Origin: Pontiella sulfatireligans
GTDB taxonomy: Bacteria > Verrucomicrobiota > Kiritimatiellia > Kiritimatiellales > Pontiellaceae
Reading direction: 5' to 3'
DNA length: 64,000 nucleotides
Assembly: GCF_900890705.1 (NCBI RefSeq)
Contig: NZ_CAAHFH010000001.1
Location: 2,418,001 to 2,482,000 of the forward strand
Shown here: positions 8,643 through 19,122 of the stretch, piece by piece
How the letters are laid out: the number at the start of each line of letters is the position of its first letter
Position numbering within the stretch: position 1 is the stretch's first letter
Program-made: the position numbers and the translations under genes
Notes under the pieces: model-generated
The model's database searches: none
What the model was told of the DNA's origin: nothing
What the model saw: only the letters and a program-made list of their open reading frames with translations

Positions 8643-10493
8643 CTATTGGTTCTTACCGGGCTTCGGTTCCCACTTACGCGTGGGATGATCCTGATCAAGC
8701 CTTTGCGGAGGCACGCGACCATAGGACGGATCATAGATCGGGATCCCCATGCCTTCCGGGGTTTGCCAACCGGATTTTGGTTTGTGCGTCACGTAAACAT
8801 AGTACGGCGTGGCCTCCTTGCCACCACCGATAAACAGCGGCGATAGCTCGGTCACGCCCTTCTTCAGGTTTACGCGGAACGTGACCTCCTTCGCCCCCGG
8901 CGGAATCTCCATGGTTTCGTCGATACCGGCAATACGCATGCGCGCCCGCTTGAAGTCGAACCCTTTGTAGCCGTTGGCATCGTTAATCGGCTTGTCGGCC
9001 TCGACCGGCCAGCGACGTAGTGAAATTTCGTAGATGCCATCATGATCCACTTCGACTGCCCAGTGCGCCGGCTTGGCCATGGCACCATGCATGATGTGCG
9101 GTTGGTACCATGGAACATTAGCCACCAGCCAGTCGTGCGAGGAAAGCGCAACCACGGGGGATTCATCCGAACCGACTTTCATATAGCTGGTCAGGTTATG
9201 TTCGCTGGAGACATCTTTCCAGAAGGTTTCATATTCACCGCGCAGCCGTTCAAATACTTCGGGGTGCTTTCCTTTTACATCGCTTTGCTGCGAAGGATCG
9301 TTCGATAGATCGTACAATTCCTCGCCATTCACCAAGCGCCAGCGGTCGCTCATCACGGCGCACTTGCGCCACTTGACGGGGTCGACCACACGCTGCGACT
9401 CCACCACCAACGCCCTATCTGACCAGCTCTTCCCGTCAGAATAAAGCAGGTCGCGAAGGCTGGTTCCGTCGAACTCAATTTCCGGGGCGCTGAGCCCGCA
9501 GAGGTCGATAAAGGTCGGAAGGATGTCGAGATGCGCCGTGAGGCGTTTTACGCTCTTGCCGGCCTCCAGCTTGCCGTCAGGCCAACGGACGATAAACGGA
9601 ACGCGGTGCCCGCCGTCGTATTCCGAGTTTTTCTGCCCGCGCATGCCGGCGTTGTAGCCGCGCCCTTGAAAGAGGCCGCCGGACGTTCCGTTATCCGTTG
9701 TAAAAACCAGGATGGTGTTGTCGGCAATACCGAGTTCGTCGAGCTGTTTCATCAGGCGCGCCATGTTGTCGTCGATGTTGGTGACCATGCCATAGAACTC
9801 GGTCTTGGAAACGCCCGGATTGTTTTCATAGGGCTTGGTGTATTTCTCCGGGCAATAGAACGGCCCGTGCGGCGCATTCGGGGCAATGTAGGCAAAGAAC
9901 GGCTTGCCCTTCTTCGCGTTCTGCTCGATGAAGGCCAATCCCTCGTCGAACCAAACATCGGTGCAGAAGCCCTTGAAGCGGGTCGGCTTTCCGTTCTTGA
10001 TGTAGGTGTCGTCGAAATAGTCGTTGCCCCAATAGTCCGGCGCTTGGGCCACGCCGCCGGCACCGTGGTAGACCGTGGTCTGGAAACCGCGGTCTTCCGG
10101 GCGGTAGGGATAGCAATCGCCGAGGTGCCATTTGCCGAAGATGCCCGTCGAGTATCCATTCTGCCCGAACACGTCGGCCATGGTGACTTCGCGCTCGCGG
10201 AGCATGTTGCGCCCCTGCACCGTATGCCAGACACCGACGCGGTCGGAATAGCGGCCGGTCATCAGCGCCGAACGGGTCGGCGCACAGGTGGGGTCAACAT
10301 GGTAGTTATCGAGCTGGATGCCCTGCGAGCGCAGTTTGTCGATATTCGGCGTCTGGATTACAGAGTTTCCGTTGCACCCCAGATCGCCATAACCTTGGTC
10401 GTCGGTGATCACAAGCACCACATTCGGCCTCGATGCCAAAGAAATACTGGCCACCATCCCCAAGACTGCACCTGCAAGAATTTGTTTATTCAT
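8643..10493 (-). CDS. Family S1 sulfatase
   Basis: A 616-residue sulfatase with Sec signal [20 protein letters not shown]. The conserved stretches are [12 protein letters not shown] (metal site), C70-A-P-T-R (formylglycine site, ahead of [15 protein letters not shown]), [18 protein letters not shown], and [10 protein letters not shown]. The arrangement, length and C-terminal beta domain closely parallel the sulfatase at 3061 in the same operon, so the two are paralogues that may attack different sulfate positions of one glycan. It ends 20 bases before the fucosidase and begins 91 bases after the sulfatase at 10585. I found no separate promoter in that gap. Substrate position is unknown. Confidence 0.93.
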   Translation of the reverse strand: MNKQILAGAVLGMVASISLASRPNVVLVITDDQGYGDLGCNGNSVIQTPNIDKLRSQGIQLDNYHVDPTCAPTRSALMTGRYSDRVGVWHTVQGRNMLREREVTMADVFGQNGYSTGIFGKWHLGDCYPYRPEDRGFQTTVYHGAGGVAQAPDYWGNDYFDDTYIKNGKPTRFKGFCTDVWFDEGLAFIEQNAKKGKPFFAYIAPNAPHGPFYCPEKYTKPYENNPGVSKTEFYGMVTNIDDNMARLMKQLDELGIADNTILVFTTDNGTSGGLFQGRGYNAGMRGQKNSEYDGGHRVPFIVRWPDGKLEAGKSVKRLTAHLDILPTFIDLCGLSAPEIEFDGTSLRDLLYSDGKSWSDRALVVESQRVVDPVKWRKCAVMSDRWRLVNGEELYDLSNDPSQQSDVKGKHPEVFERLRGEYETFWKDVSSEHNLTSYMKVGSDESPVVALSSHDWLVANVPWYQPHIMHGAMAKPAHWAVEVDHDGIYEISLRRWPVEADKPINDANGYKGFDFKRARMRIAGIDETMEIPPGAKEVTFRVNLKKGVTELSPLFIGGGKEATPYYVYVTHKPKSGWQTPEGMGIPIYDPSYGRVPPQRLDQDHPTRKWEPKPGKNQ

Positions 10494-10584
10494 AGTTCCC
10501 TATACGTAGAATGAGTCTCCAGCCTATTTCCCGGCAGCAAAGCCATAGGCTCGGCATGCGCATGGACGGAATTGGAATTCCATC

Positions 10585-12288
10585 CTACTTCTTTTTCTTC
10601 GGCTGTTTCTTCACGTTATGCGTCCATGTACCATTCTTGTGTTTTTCGATAACCGAGTGCGATATGGCTTCCGCCTTCGCACGGTCTTCTTCATCATAGT
10701 CCCAATAGTCGTTGATGGCCTTGTTGTAGGCGAACTCCGGGCCGTCCACTTTGTATTCTTTGCGCAGTGTTTTCAGCTCGTCTTTCAGCTCAGCGACGAT
10801 GCCGGCATATTCAGGATTATCGTAGATATTGTTGTCTTCGGAAGGATCCATCTTCAGGTCGTAGAGTTCCCATGCCGGCGGCGTATCAGGCGTTCCGCTG
10901 TCCATCGGTGTTCCATAGAAAAAGATTAACTTATAACGCTTGGTGCGGATGGCGATATGGCCCGGGTTGTCGTGGTGCGCCATATGCATCTGGTAGTGGT
11001 AATAGGCCGCTTTTTTCCAATCGTCAGGCTCCTTGCCGGATTCAATGATCGGCTTGAAGCTACGCCCCTGCATATAGTCCGGCGTCGGCACGCCCGCGAA
11101 GTCCAACATAGTGGGAGCATAGTCAACGTTCTCGACTATCGCATCGCTGCGGGTGTTGGCCTTGATGGATTTTGGATAGCGGACGATGAACGGCATGCGC
11201 ATCGCTTCCTCATAGCCCCAGCGCTTGTCGATATAATCATGTTCGCCGAGATAAAAGCCCTGATCGCCGGTGTACATAATGACGGTATTGTCGTAGAGGC
11301 CTTCGGCCTTTAGATAGTCGATCACACGCTTGAGGTTGTCGTCGACGCCCTTTACGCAGCGCAAATAGGCCTTCATATAGAGTTGGTAGGCTTGGCGCTT
11401 AACCTCGTCGTCGCTTTTCGAGAGATCCATTTGATCCGCCCACGGGGTGTTTTTGTCTTCGGCATAATTGCGGCGCAGGTTGCGGCGTCCGACGGATGTT
11501 CCAATGTATGGCAACAGCTCGTCGTTGACGCCGCGCGTTGCGATGGAGCCGTTCTTTTTCCGATCCCACATATTGGCCGCCTCTGGAATTTCGACCTCGG
11601 CCAGATAGGATTCATAGCGCGGGGCATATTCAAAATAGTCGTGCGGCGCCTTGAAATGCAGCTTTAGGAAAAACGGCTGTTCCGGATCACGCTTTTCCTT
11701 GAACCATTCCAGCGCGGAGTCTGCGATGCAGTCGGTCGAGTGCCCCTTCATTTCCACAGCGCCTTTGAAAGTCGTCCAGGGTTTGCTGCCCCATTTCATC
11801 TGGCGCTTAACGTCCCCGGTGGCTCCCGTTTCATAAAAGAAGGGATCAAAGTAGTCTCCCTGCCCCTGCAGCACTTTGTAGTAGTCGAAGGAAGACGGAA
11901 GATCGTGGAGGTGCCACTTACCGATCACAGCCGTCTGATAGCCCGCCTTTTTCATCTCCATCGACAGATACTGGCGTTCTGCAGGAAGCGAATCGTTCAG
12001 GGTTGGACAGCCGTTAATCGCGCTGTATTGCCCCGTCATAATGCAGGCTCGGCTCGGCGTGCAGATGGCGTTATGGCAAAACGCGTTTTCCATCACAATG
12101 CCTTCTTTTGCAATCGAGTCGATGGTCGGCGTCGGGTTCAGCTTCGCCAACCGGCTTCCATATACGCCGACCGCCTGCGAGGTATGGTCGTCGGACATCA
12201 CAAAAAGAATGTTGGGTTTGGATGCATTTACAGCCGTAGCCAATGTTGCCGCCAGCCCCAGTGCCACCCATAAATAGTTTTTCTTCAT
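10585..12288 (-). CDS. Family S1 sulfatase
   Basis: A 567-residue sulfatase. The start is set at 12288 (MKKNYLWVALGLAATLATAVNA, a Sec signal peptide), which has AGGAAAA just upstream; the open frame extends 30 codons further without a plausible signal. Motifs are FVMSDDHTSQAVGVYG (metal site), C76-T-P-S-R80 (formylglycine site) and AVIGKWHLHDLPSSFDYY. The DDH and QYSAING pattern differs from the TDDQGYGD type and resembles the sulfatase at 37113, so these two belong to another S1 subgroup. It is the first gene of the long operon ending at 354 and has an ECF-like promoter at 12350-12378. The lysine-rich tail (KKQPKKKK) is unusual for a secreted protein. Confidence 0.92.
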   Translation of the reverse strand: MKKNYLWVALGLAATLATAVNASKPNILFVMSDDHTSQAVGVYGSRLAKLNPTPTIDSIAKEGIVMENAFCHNAICTPSRACIMTGQYSAINGCPTLNDSLPAERQYLSMEMKKAGYQTAVIGKWHLHDLPSSFDYYKVLQGQGDYFDPFFYETGATGDVKRQMKWGSKPWTTFKGAVEMKGHSTDCIADSALEWFKEKRDPEQPFFLKLHFKAPHDYFEYAPRYESYLAEVEIPEAANMWDRKKNGSIATRGVNDELLPYIGTSVGRRNLRRNYAEDKNTPWADQMDLSKSDDEVKRQAYQLYMKAYLRCVKGVDDNLKRVIDYLKAEGLYDNTVIMYTGDQGFYLGEHDYIDKRWGYEEAMRMPFIVRYPKSIKANTRSDAIVENVDYAPTMLDFAGVPTPDYMQGRSFKPIIESGKEPDDWKKAAYYHYQMHMAHHDNPGHIAIRTKRYKLIFFYGTPMDSGTPDTPPAWELYDLKMDPSEDNNIYDNPEYAGIVAELKDELKTLRKEYKVDGPEFAYNKAINDYWDYDEEDRAKAEAISHSVIEKHKNGTWTHNVKKQPKKKK

Positions 12289-12349
12289 ATTTTTCCTGTT
12301 CAGCTTCTGAAAACCAGCACCACGCATGCGCTGGTTCAATCTCATTAAA

Positions 12350-12378
12350 CAAACGTCCCCTGCGCAGGTTTTTCTCAA
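12350..12378 (-). promoter_or_regulatory. ECF-like promoter (TTGAGA variant) for the sulfatase-to-kinase operon
   Basis: On the minus strand TTGAGA (12373-12378), 13 bases, then GGGACGTTTG (12350-12359), ending 61 bases before the ATG at 12288. The -10 half fits the shared consensus; the -35 half is the TTGAGA variant also found at 19074. Confidence 0.45.
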
Positions 12379-12411
12379 AAAGAATACCCCTACGATGCCT
12401 GATTAGTAATA

Positions 12412-12440
12412 AAAAACTCCACCCGGTTCCCCGGATGGAG
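12412..12440 (-). terminator. Intrinsic terminator after the disrupted beta-helix gene
   Basis: On the minus strand an arm CTCCATCCGG (12431-12440), a four-base loop and CCGGGTGGAG (12417-12426) form a 10-bp stem with one G-T pair, followed by six T. It lies 21 bases after the stop at 12462. Confidence 0.8.
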
Positions 12441-12461
12441 CCTTTCAACATCTATAATTTA

Positions 12462-15400
12462 TTAGTTTTGCTGGATGCGGAGCCGTATGAAGGACTCACT
12501 GTCCAGCCCGATATCCAACCGGTTGGTGACGGATTCGAAACCCGCATCGATCAACCCGCTCGCAACCTCCTGGACATCATTAGTCAACCAGACGCCTTCA
12601 ACCAGGTTGGTGCCGGCCTCGACACGGTACTCCAGCCCGCGCACCGCGGCATCCGTGCGGCGGCGATAGACATACTCCAGCCAATTCATTCCGGTGTCCG
12701 CATCAATTCCAGAGGTTGGAAGCACGATGGGAGCATCGATGTTGGTCGGGTTGCCACCCAGTCCGTATTCCACCAGGTTGTTCATGCCGTCGAAATCTGA
12801 ATCGGCCAGGATATTGGTTTCTGATAAATTAAATTCAACCAACCATTCGTTGTACGGCGAAAGTTCTACCTGCGGGGCCAGTCCCGAAATGCGGACCTCG
12901 TCGATGTAGACATCGTCACCTCCACCGCTGGCATCACAGATAAAACGAACATTCATGTTGGCCGGGAAGGTGTAGCCGGTTTCTTCAATGAGAATTTCCT
13001 TAAAGTAAAACTGCCCGTTGTTAAAGTCCGGGCGGGCATAGGTAGCAACCCGCTGCCATGTACTGCCATCGTGATATTCGACAAAGAAGTCTTCGGTGGG
13101 ATCCATGCTGACGGCATAGAACCAGAATTCGATCTTAATCTGTGTGTAGTCCAGCGTATGCAGGTCTATTGGATTGGTCAGATAGAAGGAACCTGCTTCC
13201 CCGAAGCGTTCAATATTTACCGCATTGTTTTCCTGATGAGCATACGTTCCGCCGGTATAAAGAAAGCAGTTGGCACCACCATCGGTGTAGTTGCCGAAAC
13301 CGGACTCGAAATCATCGTAGGTCAGCTCTGTCCAAATAGACGGCGGTTCACTACCGGAGTTTGTCGTGGTGAATCCGGATACCGTCGTCCAATTGGAACC
13401 GTAGCTGTTTTCGGCGAAACAGCGATAGTTGTGGAGGACATTACTCTCAAGACCACTAAGCTGAAGTTGAAATGCGCCCGCCTGCACGCCCATGTAGACT
13501 TCGTTGGTTGTACCGGCATCCGGCCACCAATACATCCAAACCTTGGAACCCGTTCCGCCATCTGTAATTTGCCCTCCTATGGTTGCCGATGAGTCGCTGA
13601 TATCAATTGCCGGAGTATTCACAATAGCCGGTGCAGCTACGAACGCACTCGGAACCGAAAAATTCCACACGCTGCCTTTCACTGTTCCGGTGGAAGTGTA
13701 TTCATCGATCCGCCAGAAATAAGCCTGCGCAAAGAGCCCTAGAGGATCGAATATATTGTTCACCTGATTGGTCATGAACTCGGGAGACGCTGTTGTGGCA
13801 AAAGCGACGTCGTTGGACGATGTTCCCAAATAGACATCGCTCGATATCGAGTCCAGCCCCGGCTACCACATGAGAGAGGCCGAAGCTTTCGCTGTGGTGC
13901 TTCCATTAGGCGGAACAGCCATTGTGGCTTCCGTTTCCTGACGACCGGCGATCCAATAATTGGCCGCACCGTGCTCGTAGGCACCGATGTCCGGCGCGGT
14001 TCCGGCATACCCTTCCGTGATGCCGACAACGTTGCTTCCGCCATCAACCAACACCGAATTAGGGATCGGCCGGAAGTCTAGATTGTCTGGATCGCGCAGC
14101 AGGGTCCGCAGGTCGGCATTACCGTTCTCGTAGCCGTTCCAGTTGTGATCATGAATCGTGACACTGGCCAACGGCGTGCTCGCCGAGCGGGTCGATCCCA
14201 GCCTTTCAGCCGCATTGTTGCGCACCACCGTGTTGGAACTGGCGGAAACCGCATCGGCCAGAATAATGAGGCCGTTGTTTTCGGTATCCAGCGAAGTATT
14301 GTTGTAGCACTCGTGAAAGTCGCCCTTCTGCATGATGGTGCTCTTCACGTTGAAGCCGACATTGTGGTGCATCAATCCATCCGTTCCCGTTGGGCTGCCC
14401 AGAGTTGTGGAAGCATCAAAGCGCGCGCCGTATTTATCGGAATCGAGGAACCAGTTGTAGGCCACCACCGTATCCGGCTGCGCGCCGACCGTCAGTTGGA
14501 TCGCCGCCCCGTCGTTCTGCACCAACCCAATGTTGTAGATCAGGTTTAGTTCGGCGGTAGGGTTGTCGTTCACATCAAAGAATTCCGACGCTCCGGTGGT
14601 ATGAGCCGTGTTGCCGCGGTAGGTCGATCCGGTACCGCGCATGTAGACCGTACCCATCAGGCTCGGCAAATCGGCGCAGCTCCAGTCGATGAATTCAAAC
14701 AGGCAGTTTTCAATTAGATTGTCCGTGCCGTTGTTCATGTAGATGGCCTGCGTTTCGGCGAAGCGCATCGTGTTGTCGAAAAAGGTGTTGTCTCCACCGT
14801 CAATAAACGCGGTTGCAGCCGGCGCCGTTGAGTGCGCACCGAGCATGCGCTTGGTGCAGCTCGGATAGTTATAGTCACCCTTCTCCACCTGAGCGCGGTC
14901 GCAGCCACTGAAATAAACCGTGGTGGCAAAAAAGTCGATGCCGCTGATGGTAATGTCGTCGCAGTTGGTAAAGTGGAAAGCATAGTCCTGCACCTTTCCT
15001 CGAATCGTTGCGTTGGTGTCGCCCCAATAATAGAGTTCGTTTGAGGCCTGGTTAAAATACCACTCACGCTCGACGTCAAGAAACTCCAGTTTCCCTTCGA
15101 GAAAATAGAACTGGTAGTTGCTCGCCTTCCGGGTCGATACGGGATTCGACAGTGAAAATGAAGCGCTGCCTGCAGTGTGGCTCGAAATCTGTCTGGCATA
15201 GGTCTTAAAGCTACCGACGTTCAGCACGGCGATCGCATTGCTGACGCTGAAGCCCAATCCCGCCAGATCGGAGTGTCCGGTCGGTGCGTCCTGCATAATG
15301 GTTTTTTCAATGTCGTCGTAAATGATCTTCGCCCAGTGGTTGGGCTGATCCCATACAGAGTCGTCGTGCAGGAATGCGTTTGGCCAGCGTGCCGGCATCA

Positions 15401-15767
15401 TCATTTCCCCGCCGGCAAACAATTGCCAGACATCCTGCGAGATCGTCGTTTTGTAGATGTTGCCTGAATGAGGCGTCCACGGCGCAGTGATTTCAACGGT
15501 TCCATCCATCGTCACTTTTTCGCCATTATACGCTTTAAATGTAAGGTTGTCGGGGCCGCTCAGGACGACGGCATCATGATAGACACCACCTCTGATCAAA
15601 CACGTATCGCCCACACTCATCTCGCCTGCGGCGTAGGAAATTGTTGCGAATGGCGCACCAAACGAACCGCCGGATACCGTATCCACCCCGTTTGTCGCCA
15701 CATAAAAATCGGCAGCCTGGGCAGACCAAGCGCTCGCGCACAGTAAAATTAAGCATAGCTGTTTCAT
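12462..15767 (-). pseudogene. Secreted beta-helix protein with C-terminal module, broken by an in-frame amber codon
   Basis: One continuous frame from ATG 15767 (signal peptide MKQLCLILLCASAWSAQA, upstream AGAGGA) to 12462, interrupted only by TAG at 13863-13865 (codon 635). The N-terminal 634 residues are a right-handed beta-helix domain opening with DFYVATNGVDTVSGG and continuing with KTTISQDVWQLF and ARWPNA, as in the proteins at 19123 and 51327. After the stop the frame carries on with the same domain order as those relatives: a fibronectin-like stretch, a galactose-binding-like region, then the shared C-terminal module ending FIRLRIQQN. At the TAG the relatives have Leu or Gln, so a single CAG-to-TAG change explains it. 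It may yield a truncated protein lacking the C-terminal module; read-through or a sequencing error are alternatives. Confidence 0.85.
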
Positions 15768-15804
15768 TGAAAATCCTCTTTGGGCACTGCATCGCCTCTG
15801 AATA

Positions 15805-15833
15805 TTAAATGCCTCACCCGCCATTTTATTGAT
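15805..15833 (-). promoter_or_regulatory. ECF-like promoter for the disrupted beta-helix gene
   Basis: On the minus strand ATCAAT (15828-15833), 13 bases, then AGGCATTTAA (15805-15814), ending 37 bases before the ATG at 15767. Confidence 0.6.
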
Positions 15834-15858
15834 GGATTCCGGAAAAAACATCTACATC

Positions 15859-15889
15859 AAAAAGCCCCCTCCGACTCTCCGGAGGGGGC
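15859..15889 (-). terminator. Strong intrinsic terminator after the 1,017-residue secreted protein gene
   Basis: On the minus strand GCCCCCTCCG (15880-15889) pairs perfectly with CGGAGGGGGC (15864-15873) across a six-base loop, followed by TTTTTG. It lies 27 bases beyond the stop at 15917 and 26 bases before the next promoter, so it separates the two units cleanly. Confidence 0.9.
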
Positions 15890-15916
15890 GATTTAGTTCA
15901 TTTCCCGACTCGCGGA

Positions 15917-18900
15917 CTAGTCTGCCTTTTCCACATTCAAGCGGAGGAATGCCGCGTTGGCTGCGGTTGATGCACGGTTGGTGACCGACTTGAAGCCGCC
16001 CGACTCCGCCGACTCGCCGACATATTCGATCGCGCCGGTCGTCCAGCTAACGCCTAAGACCAGATCCAGCTTGCGTACCAGCTCATAGCTAAGTCGCGGA
16101 TCATCGGTACGCTCGTTGTAGACGTGGTAGAACCAGTTGGTTCCTGCGTCCAACGCCAGGGTGATATTCGGCGCTACCGTGGAGGCATCGTCCACATTCG
16201 GGATGCCACCCAGCGCATATTCCATCAGGTTGTCCAGTCCGTCCGGCTCAACATCGGCACCAGGCAATGCATCATCACCCGTCAGGCTGAAACTCGCGGC
16301 CCACGCATCGAAACCAACCGGGGCGGCCCCGCCGGTGCGCAGCACCTGAACGTTGTCGATCAAGGAAAAGTCGGCATTGGCATAACCATTCCAGCGAATC
16401 ACCAGATCTTCGCCCTCCTGAACGGAAAGTCCGGTAAAGGTCAGCGTTTCAATGGTGTTTGCGGAATAATCCTTGCGGGCCAGTTCGGTAAAGAAGGCCG
16501 TACCGCGTACGATCGGGACGAGCTTTTGCTCAACAATGACGGCATCGTTTGTGCCCTCACCCAGATCGAGTCGGACATCGTTCACATTACCGGTGGCATC
16601 CTGTCCGCCAAAGCTGAATACCGTTACGCTTCCGGCGCCGTCGTTGGCCGAAAAGTTGACATCCATGGACACCGTATAGGTTCCGGAAGTCAGAGCGATA
16701 GTGTCGTTAGCTCCTACGTCGTCATACCCTGCGGTACCGGCCGGCGTAATAATTACCAACGAGCGGCTGGTGTTTGCAGCAGACAGCAGCTTTAGCGATC
16801 CGCCTTCCCAGGTGGTACTGGCTGAGTACACCCAGGTGTTGGAAGGATCGTCGTTGGTATCATAGTCGAATTCATTATACATGGAGTTGGTCGTTGAACC
16901 ATCAGCAAACGCTGCATCCAACACCGCATTGGTCGGGCTGGTCGGCGGCACAGGCACCTCGTAATCACCGATACGCACCATGTTGATGTCGTAGAGACGA
17001 ACATCTGCATTATCGGCACCATACATAGTAAAGACCGCGTCATACCCGTTGGTGATATTGACCGTAACAGAACCGTTGGTCCGGGTAACATTACCTGCAC
17101 CGACCAGGTTGCCGTCACTATGCAGGTCGTAACTTGCAATCCCTTGTCCGGCCGGAGTTATGGCAACAAAGCCGGGATGACCATGGTCGTATTCCACATA
17201 GTCCACCGTTCCGCTGGCCCCTTGATTGATCAAGGCATAAGCCTCAATGCCCCAGAAACCGCTTGCACCGACATTCTTCACTTCATATTCGAAGTCATAC
17301 CGGTACACACCATTGGTCATGGGTTCGACATCCACGGCACCAACGTTGTCCATACCGACGGTGCCATTCTCAATTAGATTGTAGATCCCGCGGGTGTTGT
17401 TGAGAGCTGAATTAATCTCGATATAGCCTGCAGCGGTATCCTGGTTGCCGCCCGAAGCAAAGTTCCAGCTGTTGGTGTATTTGCCTAATTCGTTCAACTT
17501 CTGTAAAGCGAAGTCATTGGCCCCGCCATTGTAGGCATTCAGTCCCACCGCGCCGGTGAAGCTCAACTGCAGCGGCCCTGCCGGCGGATTGATGATCGTT
17601 GCCGTTACGGGCAGGACAGAAGTCTGGTTTGTGCTTCCCAGTTCGTGCCAGGTCACCACGATGTCGGCAGAGGCCGTTTGCTTGTGGGTCAGCCCGGCCG
17701 TCGCATTATCGAACACAACCTCAAACGTGGCATTCGAGGGTCCTGGATCGTTCAGAGTCAGTGGTAACGAATGAATGGTTGAAAATCCGACCGCCGATGC
17801 ATTGGCAACCGCAATGGCTGTGATCTGTACATTCGTGTGAGCCGGTCCTTCGTTATACCAGACCGTCGCGGTATTGGTTGCCGCAGTGGCGGGCGTGAGT
17901 ATGCTTAAGCCAAGTCCGGCCAACGGACCGACCAAAAGTTCCACGTCAGGATTGTTGTAGTTGCCTACCACGGCAATGGTGTTGGTGCTGAACAGTCCCG
18001 TTGTCAGCTCCGTCCATACGATCGAAACCGAACCGGTGGCCTTGTCGGACGATCCATCGGTAAAGCTGGCCGCATTGCTGTCGAAAACAATTTCTACCGG
18101 TGTGTTGGACGGAAAAGCATCCATCGTGATCGGAGCGAAAGTCAAACTGCTGAACGCGCCGGCGTGGGTTAAATTGGTGAGATTGATCTCCGTGATCTGC
18201 ACATCGGTTCCGCCTGATCCAGGAACAAACGATGTAATAATCGAGTTGGTGGTCACGGTATCCGGATGGTTTAGGTTAAGCGTCAGTTGGGTATCCGGTG
18301 TCGAGGTAAAGTTAGCCGGTCCTTCGATAAACCCGAGGATCTGCACATCGTCCACAAGAACCGTTACACTGGGTTCATTCTTGTTAACAATGAAGCCGAA
18401 GGATTTTGAAGGGGAACCCGCGACATTGGCGCCATCCAAGGCTCCATCATCCGTAATTTTGACGCCGTCCTTCCACACATCGACTGAGCCGGTGGCAACC
18501 GATTCGGCTCCGCCATCGTAGTTCAAAACCAAACTGGCATCATTATTCACGATAACCCGGAACTCGGACCACACATTGGCCGTCAACACAGGATCAAGCT
18601 GCTGGACAAAGGTTTTCTGCGTACCTGCACTGTAACCGTCGCGACCGAGAATCAAGTCGATATCGCAACCGGCCGGCAACGTCAGCGCCTTGACTTTGAA
18701 CAGGGCCTCAAACCGGGTTTCGCTGAAACCACTCAAGTTACTATTACCTAAGCCGGTTCGGCCTCCAGACACATGAACAATCGAACCGATTCGGTTGCCT
18801 CCGTCATCGATATTCGAGAGCACGGTACCGGTTAGGATTATGTTGTTTTCCCACTTATCCAGTGTTGTGTCTTCAAAGTCATCGCTAAAGAACACGGTTT

Positions 18901-18970
18901 GCGCCTGAGCGGCGGTCGCGGCAAACAGCGTTGCTGCGATTGTTGTTTTAGTTATCGTCCATCTTTTCAT
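15917..18970 (-). CDS. Giant secreted multidomain protein with C-terminal module
   Basis: A 1,017-residue exported protein; start at 18970 because AGGAGAAAAA precedes it and a signal peptide follows (MKRWTITKTTIAATLFAATAAQA). Order of parts: a concanavalin-like/LamG-style domain (VFFSDDFEDTTLDKWENN), two tandem Ig-like units marked TNVQIT and PSNATFEVVFDN, a jelly-roll-like unit (GMDNVGAVDVEPMTNG), a second sandwich domain (GYDDVGANDTIALTSG), then the shared C-terminal module with DGLDNLMEYALGG and FLRLNVEKAD. There are no obvious catalytic motifs, so an adhesin, glycan-binding or surface-scaffold role is likely, by inference. From the second Ig-like unit onward it matches the protein at 58869 closely. 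It has its own promoter (19051) and terminator (15859). Confidence 0.8.
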   Translation of the reverse strand: MKRWTITKTTIAATLFAATAAQAQTVFFSDDFEDTTLDKWENNIILTGTVLSNIDDGGNRIGSIVHVSGGRTGLGNSNLSGFSETRFEALFKVKALTLPAGCDIDLILGRDGYSAGTQKTFVQQLDPVLTANVWSEFRVIVNNDASLVLNYDGGAESVATGSVDVWKDGVKITDDGALDGANVAGSPSKSFGFIVNKNEPSVTVLVDDVQILGFIEGPANFTSTPDTQLTLNLNHPDTVTTNSIITSFVPGSGGTDVQITEINLTNLTHAGAFSSLTFAPITMDAFPSNTPVEIVFDSNAASFTDGSSDKATGSVSIVWTELTTGLFSTNTIAVVGNYNNPDVELLVGPLAGLGLSILTPATAATNTATVWYNEGPAHTNVQITAIAVANASAVGFSTIHSLPLTLNDPGPSNATFEVVFDNATAGLTHKQTASADIVVTWHELGSTNQTSVLPVTATIINPPAGPLQLSFTGAVGLNAYNGGANDFALQKLNELGKYTNSWNFASGGNQDTAAGYIEINSALNNTRGIYNLIENGTVGMDNVGAVDVEPMTNGVYRYDFEYEVKNVGASGFWGIEAYALINQGASGTVDYVEYDHGHPGFVAITPAGQGIASYDLHSDGNLVGAGNVTRTNGSVTVNITNGYDAVFTMYGADNADVRLYDINMVRIGDYEVPVPPTSPTNAVLDAAFADGSTTNSMYNEFDYDTNDDPSNTWVYSASTTWEGGSLKLLSAANTSRSLVIITPAGTAGYDDVGANDTIALTSGTYTVSMDVNFSANDGAGSVTVFSFGGQDATGNVNDVRLDLGEGTNDAVIVEQKLVPIVRGTAFFTELARKDYSANTIETLTFTGLSVQEGEDLVIRWNGYANADFSLIDNVQVLRTGGAAPVGFDAWAASFSLTGDDALPGADVEPDGLDNLMEYALGGIPNVDDASTVAPNITLALDAGTNWFYHVYNERTDDPRLSYELVRKLDLVLGVSWTTGAIEYVGESAESGGFKSVTNRASTAANAAFLRLNVEKAD

Positions 18971-19050
18971 TTTTTCTCCTGTGTAATGATCCCGGACAGT
19001 CCGGATGGTTCCTCTTCCACTTGCACGTGTTATTTTCTTCATGCGCCTTA

Positions 19051-19079
19051 GAAACGCCGCACTCCGGCTGCATTCTCAA
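19051..19079 (-). promoter_or_regulatory. ECF-like promoter (TTGAGA variant) for the secreted protein at 15917
   Basis: On the minus strand TTGAGA (19074-19079), 13 bases, then GCGGCGTTTC (19051-19060), a near-perfect -10, ending 80 bases before the ATG at 18970. Confidence 0.55.
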
Positions 19080-19122
19080 CACCGAAGGTTTTTTTTGATT
19101 TGGCGGAGAAGGCCTTCCCCGC

